Of a stretch of DNA of 64,000 nucleotides, positions 47,257-57,751 are shown piece by piece (positions within the stretch are counted from its first letter, which is position 1; each line of letters starts with the position of its first letter). The stretch covers positions 1 through 64,000 of the forward strand of contig JADFTS010000077.1 of assembly GCA_015680905.1 (NCBI GenBank). The letters are read 5' to 3'. The notes beneath the pieces are model-generated. The model was not told where the DNA came from. It saw only the letters and a list, made by a program, of their open reading frames with translations, and made no database searches. Made by a program: the position numbers and the translations under genes. The DNA comes from Coptis chinensis. Its lineage: Eukaryota > Streptophyta > Magnoliopsida > Ranunculales > Ranunculaceae.

Positions 47257-47362
47257 CATTCTTAAGTACAATAATCTAGGCAGGTAGTTCCTCCACTGAG
47301 GCGCCTTAACATTCTTAAGTACACTAATCTAGGCAGGTAGTTCCTCCACTGAGGCGCCTTAA
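47257..47362. repeat. 53-bp tandem repeat within the solo LTR
   Basis: Two units start at 47,257 and 47,310 and share gttcctccactgaggcgcc. Degenerate relatives occur at about 47,205 and 47,405. Confidence 0.85.
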
Positions 47363-48589
47363 CTTCCCACTAACCACACAACAACTATACTCATAATAAA
47401 TAAGGCATGTAGTTCCTCCATCGAGGCGCCTTAGGTTCTAACTAAACTATAACCAGCCAACCATATACAAATCATCTATCTAGAGATATATCATTTACCA
47501 ACATATTACCATAATTAGATTATTTCAGGCTTTCTTTGTGTGTCCCTAAAATCACGTCGTATCTATGTCTTACCTAGTTTCCCTGGCTACCACAATCGCA
47601 ACCCAACGCCGAACATGTACATCCACATGCCTCCCTTACATAATGAACCACTCGCGGCGTAACTACTACCTGGCGGGATGCGCGACACCGTAAATCCTCA
47701 CACGGAAGTAATTATGTAAGTCATCGCCACTATTCGGCATAAAAATATGGCGCATCATCGTTCTATTTTGCGAACGGAATAATCAAGCCACTATTCGCTC
47801 GCCAGAGGGCCCGAAGGCCATTCAGATTAATCAAACGCCCGGAAGGACCAAGGCCATTCAGATTAACTGAAACGCCAGAAGGGCCAATCACATGAGTTGT
47901 GGTAGTCAGGTTCTAGGATTTTCGTTACGTAATTTATTCAGGTGTCATACGTTAATGACTCATAATCATTTCTACTATATCACGTGCAGGTCAATTACCT
48001 TATTGCACTAAGCCACCATATATAGAAACATCTCAATTATATCTCATAACCAAATTTCATTCTTTCACGTGCCAATATATTATTGCACTACACCACACTC
48101 CCGTGGGCAAATATTCACCAGTGCTATACTAGCATCTCACATATAAAATAATGGAGTGTATATACATTTCTCCAAGATATTGCATCAATATATTATAACG
48201 TATTATATCATGTCATGTCACAATGCTTCCACGTATCGCATACATTATTTATTATAACGTATTAAGAATATAATGTCTCCTAACATCTCAATATCGTCAC
48301 GTGTCAAAAATACACAACATCACTGTCAAATCTTTCTTAGACAGTGACTAACCAATTATGCAGGTTTCCGTACCATTTTATTTTATGGCTTGTCCATACA
48401 ATATACAACATAAAACGTAGCACAATTAGACAGTCAAAAAGTCTACAATCAAAGCCCAATATTTATATACTTTACATACTACTCACGTCAAATCTTAATT
48501 AGATAATGACCAACCAAGTTATACAATATCAACAATATTTTCTTACTATATATATCCATATGATCAAATATGTGAAAAACTGGAAAAGT

Positions 48590-48845
48590 CAACGGTCAAA
48601 GTCAACCGGCCAATGGTCAACGGTCAACACGCCATGGTCAAGGTCAAAGTCCACATGTCCCGGTCAAAGTCAAAGTCCACATGTCCTGGTCAAAATCAAA
48701 CCGTCCCCGGTCAAAGTCAATGAGTCCCGTCAAAGTCAAACGTCCCCGGTCAAAGTCAATAGGTCTGGTCAAAGTCAAACCGCATCTGGTCAAAGTCAAT
48801 GTGTCCTAGTCAAAAGTCAAACCGTCCAAGTCAAAGTCAAACTCA
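48590..48845. repeat. GGTCAAAGTCAA repeat cluster in the solo LTR
   Basis: Around ten copies of GGTCAAAGTCAA-like units occur with spacers ending GTCC. On the minus strand each contains TTGAC, the core of the WRKY-factor W-box. The arrangement is clear, but any regulatory role is inferred only from the motif. Confidence 0.7.
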
Positions 48846-50410
48846 AAATCGTTTTAGGTGTTCGACGAGGTTCATGGTCATAGCATACGTAGGGTCAGTG
48901 GCTAAGTGGCAAAGGTGCATGGCTCGTGGGCTCATGGCTAAGGTCATGATTCGGACCCAACTCGCCAAGCCCAAACCTTATTACCCGAAAGTCTAAAAGT
49001 CCACTTATTTATTTTACCTGACCCAATTGGATCTATTTTCAGTCCTATGGAGTGGTCCATGCAATATCGTAAGCGGCCCAAAACTTTAGGGGATCCGGCC
49101 AAAAAACCTTAAATTAAACTGGTCCACAAATTAAAGGCTAAAAAGAATTGGTCCAACACAAAACTAAAAAGAGTTGGCCCAACCAAAACTGATGTGGTCC
49201 GGCCCATAACACTTAAACTAAAATCGGGCCCAACCACAACAAAAATTAGAACTGGCCCAAATAACTTAAATAGAACCGGCCCACATAAAACCAAAAGGGT
49301 TAGGCCCAAAGCCCAAGCCCAAATCGGTGAACAGTTCACCTTCTTCCTCAAGCAATTCTCCACCACCACCAAAATCGCCGGCCACCATTCTCCTCTTCCA
49401 TCAAATCGGTTTTACACCAAATCAAAAACCCTATAACTTTAATAAATACAATTACTCTAATATCAGTGATTTAACCCTCTTCTTCAAACTAGATCTAAGA
49501 ATCGTGACCGCCATTAATGGCTTCCCCCCCAAGCTTCCAACAGCCCCTATCGACAGCCCACTACCACCATTCATCATCCCCTCAACCCACCATACAAAAC
49601 ACAGTTTAAACAAATGTTAAAAACGCCTAAACCCTAAGTCCCGGTAATGGCGAGAACGGCCATTAGCTTCTCCCTCCAAGCTTCACTGCCCCCACTCGTC
49701 CATCATAATCCCACTACTCCAAACATCCTAACCCAACACAACAAAACAATTCAAACCCAAGAAAAATACAAAAAAACACATCCCACAGAATCACAGTATC
49801 AACTTCGCGCCCCCATTATCGCGTCCTTGAAGTTTCCAGTCCTAAAGAGTCGGAGCACAATCAGGCTATGGGCTTATAACATCAGCATGTTTTGTGCTAC
49901 ATCCCCCGACATCCCGGTAACGCACACACACACAGAGGAGCCATTGACGCTCTCTTGAGTTCAACAGTTTAATTACAGAAAACGAAATTTAACAAAGTTG
50001 AATAATGCCAAGACACGAAGTCCAACACAACAGTATAACGAACAGTATTAATAGGCCGAAACCTTAGTCGGTATACTCCGATACAGGGAAAACCATAAAT
50101 CCGGTGAAATAGCAAAATAGCTACTCACCTGCATGAACAGCTCCTACGAATTTCTCCGAGTCCGAACCGTCGCGCTCCAGAAATCCAGCTTTCATCTCTG
50201 CCTCCATTTTTAATATTTTATTTTTCTCTGAACCCTATTTTCTAGAAAAATGTGTTTATATACTTGGGTCCGAAACCCAAGCCCAACACCGACTCGGGCC
50301 CAAAAACCAGGCCCACGTATCCCGAGTCCGGTCCGACGAATTTTGAAAATAAATAATTTAAATTAATTAATTAAATAGAAAAATACGTATTAAAAAATAC
50401 GGGCGTTACA

Positions 50411-51931
50411 GCAGTTCTATAAGTCCAAAGAGAATCATTAAGACGTTGAGACCAATCCTTACGGTCAGGTCGTACAGTCTTTTCTAAAATCCACTTAATT
50501 TCCCTATTAGATACTTCAACTTGGACACTAGTTTGAGGATGGTAAGGGGTAGCTAGGTTATGAGTAATAGAGTACTTTTTCATTGAAGATTCAAATGCTC
50601 GGTGTGTAAAATGAGTACCATTATCACTTATAATTGCACAAGGAGTACCAAAATGAGAAAATATATTATATTTTAAAAAGTTAACTACGACTTTATGATC
50701 ATTCATTTTACATGGCACCGCCTCAACCCACTTAGAAACATAGTCTACGACGACAAAGATATAAAGATAACCAAAGGAAGGAGGAAAAGGACCCATGAAT
50801 GAAGTCTATACTCCACACATAAAAAAGCTCCACAACTAAAATAGGGGAAAGAGGCATCATGTTCCTATGGGAAATATTACATGTACGCTGGCATCTATCA
50901 CAACTCAAACAAAACTCATGTTCATCCCTAAAGAGAGTAGGCCAATAAAAACCACACTGCAAAACCTTCACAGCTGTCTTTTTAGGACCAAAGTGACCTC
51001 CACATGCATGGCCATGGAAAAAAGAGAAAATAATATTAAACTCACTCTCAGGAACACATCTCCTAACAATCTGATCAGGGCATGACTTGAACAAGTATGG
51101 ATCATCCCAAAAAATTCCTAACCTCAAAGAAGAAACTTAGATTTATCTTGTTGTCTCCAATGAGATGGAAACTATTTTCTTACAAGATAATTAACAATAT
51201 CCGCATACCAAGGTGACTGGGATATAGCAAAAATTGCTCATCAGGGAAATACTCATTCAAAAGCAAAATATCAGTAGAAGACTCTACTATAAGACTAGAC
51301 AAGTGGTCATCTACCACGTTCTCCATACCCTTCTTATCCCTAATCTCTATATCAAACTCTTGCAACAAGAGTACCCAACGAATCAGACATGCTTTAGCAT
51401 CTTTCTTAGTAAGGAGATACTTCAAAGTCAAATAATTAGTAAACACGACAACCTTAGACCCTATGAGATAAGACATAAATTTGTCTAAAGCAAACACAAC
51501 AGCTAACAACTCCTTCTCAGTTGTATTGTAGTTCATCTGTGCATTATTAAGAGTTCGGCTAGCATAATAAATAACATGGGGCAACTTGTCAAACTGTTGA
51601 CCTAAAACAGTCCCAACTGCATAGTCAGACGCATCACACATTAACTCAAAAGGCACACTCTAATCAGGTGGTTGTATGATAGGAACGGTAGTCAATAAAT
51701 TCTTAAGCTTCTCAAAAGCTTTCAAACAATCATCATCAAAGACAAAAGTGACGTCCTTACCAAGTAAATTGCATAGGGGATGAGAAATCTTACTAAAGTC
51801 CTTAATGAAAAGCTTATAAAATCCAGCATGACCTAAAAATGACCTAATATCTTTTACAATCTTAGGTGGTGGAAGACTAGAAATGACATCAATCTTGGCC
51901 TTATCAACCTCAATTCCTTTACTAGAAACTA
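50411..51931 (-). pseudogene. RT end, RNase H and integrase of Athila copy B
   Basis: From 51,931 down: SSKGIEVDKAKIDVISSLPP and RSFLGHAGFYKLFIKDFSKI (RT connection), [19 protein letters not shown]...[15 protein letters not shown] (RNase H, 51,656-51,180), the H2C2 zinc region (51,127 down) and an integrase core open over 141 codons (50,796-50,371) with [19 protein letters not shown] and the Glu of [10 protein letters not shown], i.e. the D,D,E triad. The usual G before QVEV is V here. The frame runs into the solo LTR at 50,411. Frame breaks near 50,740, 51,120 and 51,660 disable it. Confidence 0.9.
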
Positions 51932-53057
51932 TGATAAGCACCCAAAAGTTTAAATTAAACCCCTTAATAGTATTCTACTTAGGCCAATTATGTTTATAAT
52001 AAATAAGAGTTAGTACTGTTTATGTGTTTTTGTGCATTTCAGGACTTGAAACTGATTAGGTGACTAAAATCACCACTTTTGCATGAAAAACGAGTCAAGA
52101 TGATTGCTGAGGAAGTTCTACCTTTAAAGCCCAAGAATCATGGAGAAAAACCGTTTTCAAGCCCAGTCAAAGTCAATCCGGGTAGAAAAAGAGCAGAAAA
52201 ATCAACAGAACTTCAAACGGGCGTATCTTTGGACTCAGGCCTTGGAGTTGGGCCTACTTTGTGTCAAAACGACCGGCTCAGAATACGATTTCCAATGGAC
52301 CCAGTCTTACACCAATCAAATCTATAAATGTGGACGAAAATGGCACGAAAGTAATTTGCAACAGCTGTGGCCTATCTAGACTTAGCCTAATGGACTTTGG
52401 GCTCACTTAGGGGCCCAAAGTCCCCATTTTTGGCTCATACACGAAAATGTAAACCTAACCCTCTCCTATATAAAGAGGGCTAAGACAAAACTTAAGCTCT
52501 CCTCCTTACCCTTAGTTATAATTCTCTAAGTAGCTTTAATTAGTTTTTACTTTCTGCAGTTTCGAATAATTTTAGTATTATAGCCACCATTAATTCCCAT
52601 CAATAAAAAGTTTTGTTCTTCAATTCAATTGTCTTTTCAATTATGTCTTCTATTCAATTCTTAGTTAAGATGATTCCTATGACACAAGGCTAAACCTCCA
52701 TTATAGGAGGTTTATGAAGCCATGTGAGGATGATTAACCATTATTCTTTATTGTTTTGCATATAAGAACTTCAAGTTCTTCATTGTGAGTGTCTAGAGAT
52801 AGAGCTCATAACGTAGAACTAGAGTTTAGAGGCACCACCAAAGAGATTTGTAGTGGAGCTACACTCTCATGCTAGTGAAACCTTGATCCAAGAGGACTTG
52901 GTATTCACTAGGGATTAAAGTGAGCGATTCGATACTAACTAATAGTCAATCGAATTGCGTGGCGGATTAAACCACCTCTAAATCTTTTTTTCCATTTGAT
53001 ATTGATTAAATTTACTATTTACGTATTACGGTTCCCATTTTATTAAAATTATTATCA
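51932..53057 (+). repeat. 5' LTR of a further Athila-like element
   Basis: It runs from TGATAAGCACCC to TTATCA at 53,057 (1,126 bp), with a TATA box TATATAAA at 52,467-52,474 and a primer site one base downstream. It resembles the LTRs at 1,522 and 5,528 in layout but is well diverged. It inserted into the RT region of copy B. No 3' LTR is found up to 64,000 and the copy B sequence does not resume, so the junction was later rearranged. Confidence 0.8.
52467..52474 (+). promoter_or_regulatory. TATA box of the LTR at 51,932
   Basis: TATATAAA followed by GAGGGC is a good plant TATA box about 535 bp into the LTR, the same distance as in the LTR at 1,522. Confidence 0.6.
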
Positions 53058-53058
53058 A

Positions 53059-53072
53059 TGGCGCCGCTTGCC
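53059..53072 (+). other. Primer-binding site
   Basis: TGGCGCCGCTTGCC follows the LTR after one base, of the same type as at 3,027, and fits the Athila-type tRNA primer. Confidence 0.75.
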
Positions 53073-53850
53073 ATCTAGTTCGTTTACATTACGCGTGTTT
53101 AGTTTACAAACACTGCTTTTACTATTCACTGAAAACACACACTGAAAACACTGTTCGCAATTTCTTCAATTTTTTCTGCTACTGCCAGAAAGCATACTAG
53201 TTGTTCAACCAACTCTCTACCCTCCTGTGACATGACCCTAAAAAGTCTACCTTACTGTTCCTACTTGAGAGCGCGCACGAGCCTCACAATTGCCTTCAGA
53301 GAGCGCGACCCGCCCTCTTCCATTACTCACGCATCGTGCCCACATTGTCTTGTTTCTAAGCGCCCTAGCTTAAATACAGTAACTTCATTTTTTAATATTA
53401 TTTGCAATATTATCTCATGAGTATAGTACAGTACTCATATGCTATCAACCATAAAATTTTAAAACAAATATATATATATATATACATATATATCAATCTG
53501 GCTAAGTCGACATGCAGAAATGACATACAAAATTGACATACGCAATCCTACCTACCTACATAATGAACTAAAAGCTGATTTTATGGGGGTGTGATCTCCC
53601 CAATATGGAGATCATCTCCACAAAAAATCAGCTCCTTTGAACATGTCTAACCCTACCAAAAATTGAGTTCAAATTAGAAATTTATCTGACAGTCTAGAAT
53701 TTTAACACTCTTTTGACAAGACTAGACAGATCCAATTGAGTTGATTTTTTGTGGATATACTGACCTTGCCTCTTTTTGTGTGTGTAGATGGTATATGGAT
53801 GATGTAGATTGATGATGTAGATGGATGATGGTCGTTGAACAAAATAGAAG
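53073..53850. other. Leader remnant and degenerate sequence
   Basis: The first 350 bp are probably the untranslated leader of the LTR element (no gag can be read). A (TA)n stretch at about 53,470-53,492 follows. The phrase atgacatac...ttgacatac at 53,519-53,541 recurs at 57,451-57,473, so the region between may be one insertion. No gene. Confidence 0.4.
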
Positions 53851-55900
53851 CGTATCAAAACCTAATTATCCCTTAATAAGTAAAGGATGAGTAGGGTATC
53901 GTTCCACTTTTAAGTGTATGTTATGTGAAGGACAGGACTGAAAAAGGGGTTTTAGGGATTAAAAACTATGATTGTAGAGATTTTAGATTCTAATGCTAAA
54001 CTAAACTAAACTAACTAAACTATTGAGAATTTAGAAGAGAGGGAATTCAAGAGATTAGAATCCACCAATACTTTTGATCTATGACCTTCTGCTTCATGGT
54101 TGTTCTTACAAGTAGACTACAATTAGGTAATCGAGTGAGTGCCGATGCCCTCTTGGACGAAACATCATTAACAATTAATTCTACTTAAGGTTGTTCCTCT
54201 GTTTATGCTATTAATATCTTCTTTCCTTTTATGTAAGCTCGGGCAGCCATTTAATGTATTACTGAGAGCAACATCAAGGAGTACTTCCTAATAAGGCAAC
54301 CATTCAATGAATCACCATTTAGGGCATACACAAAGAATACTTCCCCTAGGCAGTCACTCCCTGAGCTACCCCTTCTAAGGCAACACAAAGAATACTTCCC
54401 AAACTCTAAAGAACTATGCTACTAGAAGAAAAGTAAAGAACACTAGCATGATATTAATATTGCAAAACATGAACCCTATTCTATACTTCCATCCCCTGGT
54501 GTGGGCAATGGAACTAATAACTAAAAACATAAACAACTAACCTGATTGAAGAACACCATGAACCGGAATAATCATTAAACCTTAAGCACTAGCTTCATCT
54601 CCTCCCTTGAATTAGAAGATTAGCCTTCCATAAAGAAGGAAGAACACGAAGAACGAGAAGAAGACGAGTCGAAGAACATAAGACTAGAAAGACTAACTTA
54701 TTAAGACTCGACTAGTTAAAACTGAATCTTTTATTATTAATCTCTTTCTGCCTCAAGTTCTGGAGACAAGAATATAAGGGAATTGGCCAATTACATGAGG
54801 CACTTAGGTCCTCTATTTATAGGGGTTATAATGAGTTCAAGAAACATTCCAAACCGTCATTTGTTTCATAATACAAATCAACTTCTTTCAGAGTTCAACT
54901 ATTTATTTCAACTATTGATTTTGAATCCCAATATTTCTCAAACAAAAGGGAGGGGGAAGAAGAAAGCGGATAGATTGAAATCCCCCAAAGAGATAGCCCT
55001 AAAGAATTCAGGAAGAAAGTGTCACAAATGTGGAAAGATTGCTAACCATGACTCGAGAAATTGGTCGGAGAAAAATAATACATAATCTGTGAAATGTAAG
55101 TATAGCTTCTATGAAGTATCTTTGATATATGGACTGATTCTATAGCTTCTAAGTTTAACTGTATATCTGACTTTGTAGCCTTTTGGTTATCGCACACCAC
55201 CCATTATTTTTCATGGCAGTGTGTGGTGGTGGCAGTGTGTAGTGGTGGCAGCCTTAAATGAACCTTGAACAACTGATCATGGGGGATGGGACTACTATTA
55301 GCTACTTTGATTTTGTTGAAGACCAGTTCGTCAGATGTTTCATGTTGTGTTAAGAGATACCACTAGCACATCACTCTAGTTAAGTGGATAAGTGAGAGAA
55401 CTGAGGAGCCGCTACAATAAAAATCTAATGTTGTAACAGGGCCTATGTTCCCAACCCTTGATTACTTAATGCATGTTTTTTTCCTTTACACTTCTTTTGG
55501 CCTTAGTATCACGTACTATTGAGCAAATCTACAGAGACACTTGTTTTCAAATCACTGTAATTGATGATTATTAGCAATGGAATTCTAGGCCCTGACATGG
55601 AAGCGCACACATTACTCTTTTGGCGTGCATAGAAACTGTGAAATTAGACATGGGCACGGGCGCGCCCTCGACAAGGCAAAATTGAGCATGCACGCGCCCT
55701 CTAATTTTTCCTCAAACCAAAAGTCTAGTAACAAGGGCTTGAGCGCGCCTTGTGCTTAGGCCAATCTGAATGTGTGCGCGCTCAGACCTCTTCAGACGAA
55801 CAGTAATGCTTTCTCTAGCTTCTTCCTCATCCTCATGTGAGGGACAACTCCAACACGTTGGACATTTACAGACAAATTCACACCCTTGAACTTCACTTCA
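53851..55900 (-). repeat. Probable degenerate minus-strand LTR region
   Basis: A good minus-strand TATA box (CCTATAAATAG, 54,813-54,823), GC-rich cgcgccc stretches near 55,660-55,790 and a layout parallel to the LTR at 42,740-44,125 suggest an LTR. No clean ends or partner were found. It contains a plus-strand zinc-knuckle remnant (54,783-55,085). 55,086-55,560 shows nothing else apart from a short duplication of gcagtgtgtggtggtg. Confidence 0.3.
54783..55085 (+). pseudogene. CCHC-like zinc-knuckle remnant
   Basis: The open frame ends with a basic stretch and KCHKCGKIANHDSRNW, that is C-x2-C-x4-H with the last Cys of a retroelement zinc knuckle replaced by Trp. The rest has no domain. The start is arbitrary. 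It is most likely a Gag fragment of an unplaced retroelement. Confidence 0.4.
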
Positions 55901-56179
55901 GATTGTGAGATGAGGTATTTAGAGAGTTTGAGATGTTAAAAGCAAGCAAATCCCTCTGACCATCTGTTATCTTTCAAACAAGCAACTTCCTTATGTAAAC
56001 CAACCATCAGAACATATAGGATCAAGTGGCTTTAATCTACTCTCAGCAGAAAGGAAATAAAGTTGCAATTACCATTACACCAATTGCAATTACACCAAAA
56101 TAAGAAATCCTGCGCAAACTACAATTGCAATTACACCAAAATACGATTACATAGCAACAGAAAAGATGAGCAACTAATT

Positions 56180-56596
56180 TCATTTAAGAAACAACCATAA
56201 AACGACAATAATGATAAAAATCAACAATTTCCTACAAGCTAAATACTTCTTCTCCATTTCATCAAATTTTTCATGAAACTCCACCTTGCGCCTTTTCTCA
56301 ACATCCATGGAATCTCTTAATAAATTGTTAAAATTCTTTAGTTCCACGTTCACATCACTCAAAGCTTCATACCTTTGCTTCAGTTCTTCATATCTCATAC
56401 ACAAATCTTGATATTTTTGCCCTGAATTCACCCTTGGATCACTCAAAGCTTCCTGAATATGCTTCAGTGCTTCATGCCTCATATACAACTCCCTATATTT
56501 TTCCCCTGGATTCATCTTTTTGTCAACCCATACGAAAAACTCGCAATGCCCATTTGGAAATTTCTTGCATCCAGCAAACTTCCAGCTCGAACTCAT
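56180..56596 (-). pseudogene. GRF-type zinc finger / coiled-coil / membrane-tail protein, N-terminus missing
   Basis: From the ATG at 56,596: SSWKFAGCKKFPNGHCEFFVWVD, the second half of a GRF zinc finger, then a Glu/Lys-rich coiled coil with an internal repeat (EKYRELYMRHEALK...QEALSDPRVN and QKYQDLCMRYEELK...YEALSDVNVE), and a C-terminal hydrophobic segment (LLIFIIIVVLWLFL). Small plant proteins with exactly this order are common near transposons. The minus strand has TTACAG just before the ATG, so an upstream exon with the first Cys residues probably existed. I could not find it in 56,610-57,250. Either a decayed host gene or a copy with a lost first exon. Confidence 0.6.
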
Positions 56597-56603
56597 TACC
56601 TGT

Positions 56604-57751
56604 AATTGATTAAAACAAATATAATTGAAAAAAGAAATACTCAAATTGAATCAAATCAAAGAGATGCAGTAAAATAAGAATGATGGTCTGTAGACCAACT
56701 CCAGAGATTATCCCACCCCATAATCCCTTCGGAGAAAAACAATCAATAAACATTTAGATAAAAATTAAACTTGACTAACATTTTCTGAAGCAAAAAAATT
56801 GATAAACAACATGAAAATTTAGAGTAGTCACCATGACTTCGCCAAAAGATTCACCGTTTCAAAATTACCATAAAAAGACCTCCAGGCTGTAATGTGTTTC
56901 ATAAATTTCACATACACAAGGAAGCCTAACAGAACAACCAAATTCACCAATATGTTGCATAAATACTCACAAACACCATTAATACACAGAATACCAAGTT
57001 TTCATGAACGAATAAAATGAATTAATTGTATTTGCATAAATTAAACAATATAGTTTTGAATATAATGAATAAAAAAAAATAAACATTGTGAAGAAAAGAA
57101 CAATGAACAAACAAATAAACGAAGATTGACATTTACTTGTAGAGATGCAAGAAGTAGCTATTTTGAATTTTTGTTTGCTATTGTTCAGAAGCTTGGTTTG
57201 GAAAGGTTACTCATTTGAGAGTTTTTGGAGTAGAGAAGAAGAAGACCACGATGAGTTTGACAAAAAAAATTTTGTTTTTTCATTTTTTAGTTTCTGAAAT
57301 AGTTTGAAATTTCAAAATTTTCGCATTTTTTTTATCAGAATTAGATTTGATCATCTCAAGATAAGATCTGAGGGACTAGGAGGGGTGTGAGATTAGAGTG
57401 GCAGAATAAGAGTGTCACTATAGCCAAACCGTATATATATGTATATACGGAATGACATATGGAATTGACATACATAATCCAAAAGCGGAATCGACATATA
57501 TAGATATAGATAGATAGATAGTGGGTACACAGTTAGTTAGTGATTGAATTGAAGTATCTGTCAAAGTTTGAATTATTTATCATTAAGGGTTCGATTATAG
57601 CTATTGGTGATATATATGCATGACTATTGCTTATGTTCATGCATGATTGTTTTCCCTAACTTTGAGCTAATCTTATGTGTTGCTCGAGTTTTATTTTGGA
57701 CCTTGTTAAAACATGAAAAAACATGTTCCTATCTTGAGCATACTTTCTAGA
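56604..57751. other. Unassigned AT-rich region before the right duplication copy
   Basis: It includes a palindrome-like ggtctgtagacc at about 56,685, an imperfect dyad ccgtatatatatgtatatacgg at 57,428-57,449 and a (TAGA)n run near 57,505. No gene or transposon is identified. The left copy begins at the window edge, so the duplication may extend into this stretch. Confidence 0.4.

Larger units (their letters stand above)
46706..50410. repeat. 3.7-kb solo LTR
   Basis: The 3,705-bp segment starts TGTCACACCCCG, ends CGGGCGTTACA (imperfect inverted ends), has a 5-bp duplication GCAGT, and is absent from the matching site in copy A. No primer site, gag or pol is present, and its halves are not direct repeats. 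It is thus one very long LTR left by LTR-LTR recombination, of the size found in Ogre/Tat or LARD elements. A minus-strand TATATAAA near 50,254-50,261 could be a promoter. Frames inside (for example 48,506-48,883 and 49,647-49,958) are simple-sequence artefacts. Strand is not decided because both ends are similar. Confidence 0.85.
42740..51931 (-). mobile_element. Athila-like element, copy B (interrupted)
   Basis: On the minus strand: RT end, RNase H, integrase, 3' region, polypurine tract, LTR. It is interrupted by the solo LTR at 46,706-50,410 and cut upstream at 51,931 by an LTR of another Athila-type element. Gag, protease, most of RT and the 5' LTR are missing from the window. Confidence 0.85.

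Noticed and set aside
48506-48996. Plus-strand frames rich in Ser/Gln/Val
   Set aside because: They are translations of the GTCAAAGTC repeat cluster in the solo LTR.
49194-49958. Pro/Thr/Ser-rich frames within the 3.7-kb LTR
   Set aside because: Low-complexity C-rich LTR sequence with no domain; several overlapping frames are equally open.
46706-50410. Complete short LTR retrotransposon rather than a solo LTR
   Set aside because: No direct-repeat ends of LTR size, no primer site and no coding motif were found inside; only the termini and the 5-bp duplication are present.
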